Source: Spongospora subterranea
Taxonomy: Eukaryota > Endomyxa > Phytomyxea > Plasmodiophorida > Plasmodiophoridae
Length of the DNA: 18,932 bases
Assembly (NCBI GenBank): GCA_900404475.1
Contig: OUQQ01000265.1
Span: 1-18,932 of the forward strand
Reading direction: 5' to 3'
Shown piece by piece: positions 16,997-18,932 of the stretch. The stretch's first letter is position 1, and every line of letters starts with the position of its first letter. A program made the translations under genes and the position numbers. Below the pieces are notes generated by a model, which ran no database searches, had not been told where the DNA came from, and saw only the letters and a list, made by a program, of their open reading frames with translations.

Positions 16997-18932
16997 ATGA
17001 CAACGCTGCACAAGTTATCTATTCGAGGTGTGCGCTCTTATGCTCCGGATGAAGAATCCATTATCAAGTTTCAACATCCGCTAACGATCATAGTCGGTAT
17101 ACGAGCGAACAATGATCGACAGTGATGATTGTTTGACGTATGCATATCAACAGGAGCAAATGGATCTGGGAAAACGTCAATTATTGAATGCTTGAAATAT
17201 CTATGCTCTGGTGAATTTCCCCCTCTGTCGGATAAGGGGAAAAGTTTCGTACATGATCCCGATGCTTGTGGGGAACCGATTGTGAAAGGCCAAATTAAGT
17301 TAGCTTTCAAAACTAGTTCTGAAAAAAATGTAATTGCTGTCAAGAGTTTCCAAGTTACAGCCCAAAAAGGCAGACGAACATTCAAACTTATCGATTCAGT
17401 GTTATCGACGGTCAATGATGAGGGTACCATACGGTTTGAATGAACGCTGTTTGAAATTGACCAAGGTTATAGGAAGCCAGAAAACTGTTTCGTATAAATG
17501 CGCTCGTATGGAGGAACTAATGACACAGTTAATGGGAGTCTCTCCGCCGATACTCGAAAACGTGATATTTTGTCATCAGCTTGATTCTGATTGGCCGCTA
17601 AGTGACGACAAATCTTTGAAAAAACGGTTTGACGATATATTCGCGGCTACAAAATATACCCGCGCCCTTGAAAGTATCAAGAAATTCCGCAGCGAACAGC
17701 AGGCCAAGTGCAAAGATTTGCAGCGAGACCTAGACGTAGTAAGTAACAATTTAGAAACAGTTCAAAAAGTTGAGTCCGACAAAATGCAACTTTCAAAATC
17801 ACTGGAGGCGCTGTTATCGAAATGGTGAAATATTTTTTTGTTTTCCCCACGTTTCGTTTACGTACTAAATCTCAGGGAAGATGCGAAGCAGCAAAAACAG
17901 ATTCAGTCTTTACAGGTGTCCAGATTAACTTGCGAATTGCAAGAGGTACAGCATTTTTGTGAAAACTCAATCGACACCTCAGCAATCATTACAGGTTACT
18001 AACATGGAAACCAGACTTGCAGCCCTGCGGCACGACGCTGAGATAATGGAAGGAGAAGTGGTGCAAGCGAGGATGAAGCTGCATCAGGTTAATGCAGCCC
18101 CATTTTGAGTGTATCATTTTCCTCATCAAATTATTTTTACAGGAGTATACTGAACCAACTGAAGAACTCATTTCGCGCCTTGAGCAATTTGACCAGCAGC
18201 TGAGTAAGCGTGGATCTAAGCTTTCTCTGCTTGAGAAAGATTATGCTCAAGCTATTCGTAATGAAGTAGTCTTTGGCATGTGAGGCAATAAGGTTGCAAA
18301 TGCTCATCATTCTCCTTTGGGCAGGAAGAAATGTCTACTCGTTATCAAGAGGCCATAAAAAGCGCTGGACGTGTGGAAGTACTTCAAGAGCAGCTGGCCG
18401 CCAAAGTGTCGGTAAGATAACAATTTGACCACGATTTACATTTATTCACATTTTCTAAGGCCAATGAAAAAATGACGTTTACTCTAGCCAATTTATTATC
18501 CATTGATCCGCAAATATCGGAAAGTACATCACCTCAAATTTCTGAAGAATTTGTTGCGGCCGTTGCAAAGCAAATATCTTTCAAGGAACATGAGCTTGAA
18601 CAATATGATGCAACAACGCAGACTCAGATTAATTCTAATCAACAGCAACTAAATTCGCTTAAAGAACAACTTTTGCAATTGATGCAGTTAGAGCAGGTTG
18701 AAACGAGGCAAATCGCGCTATACAAGGTATTTTCATTTAGTTACCACATTGTGTCTGCTTAATAGTCGATTTTCAGGAACAAATTGCTACTCTAGATGTG
18801 GATTTGACCGTTACTCAGCGACAACAAGCTCAATTACTTCCTTTGAAAGAAAAAACAGTATTAGCAGAGCAGCAACTAAGCGAGCATATATTCAAAATGC
18901 AGCAAAGTAGTATCGAACTCAAAGTATGTCAT
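16997..18932 (+). CDS. rad50: RAD50 DNA double-strand-break repair ATPase, N-terminal part
   Basis: Nine exons are visible (16997-17096, 17154-17423, 17473-17824, 17876-17945, 17995-18087, 18143-18265, 18325-18411, 18460-18726, 18777-18923) and a tenth intron begins at 18924, so about 503 residues are present. RAD50 is the SMC-like ATPase of the Mre11-Rad50-Nbs1/Xrs2 complex, which tethers and processes DNA ends. Visible features: start MTTLHKLSIRGVRSYAPDEE; Walker A GANGSGKTS at residues 34-42; IIECLKYLCSGEFPP; FVHDPDACGEP; and the Q-loop NVIFCHQLDSDWPLSDD with Gln159 at the same number as in human RAD50. The long coiled coil follows, rich in Gln, Glu and Lys. The zinc hook and the C-terminal Walker B half lie beyond the window. 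Donor 6 is placed at GTAGTC (18266); using GTCTTT three bases later adds one residue. Confidence 0.97.

Noticed and set aside
16751..17011. Minus-strand gene between USP and RAD50
   Set aside because: It overlaps the RAD50 start, has no recognisable motif, and all frames over this short spacer are low-information.

Overview
This is a compact, intron-rich eukaryotic window, most probably from an early-diverging (chytrid-type) fungus. The inference rests on three things: dense genes with many introns of about 46-67 nt and GT/AG ends; fungal-type nuclear machinery (an ISW2-complex ITC1 homologue with WAC, DDT and WHIM regions); and a secreted protein made of tandem chitin-binding CBM18 (hevein-type) domains, a family known to be expanded in chytrids. 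The organism assignment is inference; the gene identities below come from reading spliced translations by eye.

Layout, left to right. 1-1154: a 24-codon gene start running off the left edge (-), an intergenic stretch, and a possible small spliced gene (-) head-to-head with the next gene. 1155-2281: Saf4/YJU2B (CCDC130) splicing factor (+, 3 exons). 2351-3807: NAR1, cytosolic Fe-S assembly (-, 2 exons), tail-to-tail with Saf4. 4025-5624: CHERP-like SURP + CID + RS-tail U2 snRNP-associated protein (+, 7 exons), divergent from NAR1. 5832-6418: PX-domain protein (-, 2 exons) whose reading frames do not join exactly. 6419-8242: no recognisable gene, only coding-like fragments.

8316-10532: a secreted protein of seven CBM18 domains (-, 14 exons), built by repeated duplication of a four-exon cassette. 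10533-11780: an AT-rich intergenic region with a perfect hairpin, G-rich degenerate repeats, a 43-bp tandem duplication with tRNA-promoter-like boxes, and one small open frame.

11781-14178: ITC1/ACF1-type chromatin-remodelling subunit (-, 12 exons). 14880-16747: USP16/USP45-type deubiquitinase (+, 3 exons), divergent from ITC1. 16997-18932: RAD50 (+, first 9 exons, about 503 residues), cut by the right edge.

The conserved genes are housekeeping: two spliceosome-associated factors, one Fe-S maturation factor, and a right-hand block of three chromatin or DNA-repair genes. There is no evidence that they form one pathway. The most unusual locus is the CBM18 array, with its strictly periodic exon lengths, two alternating domain subtypes and a decaying last domain.
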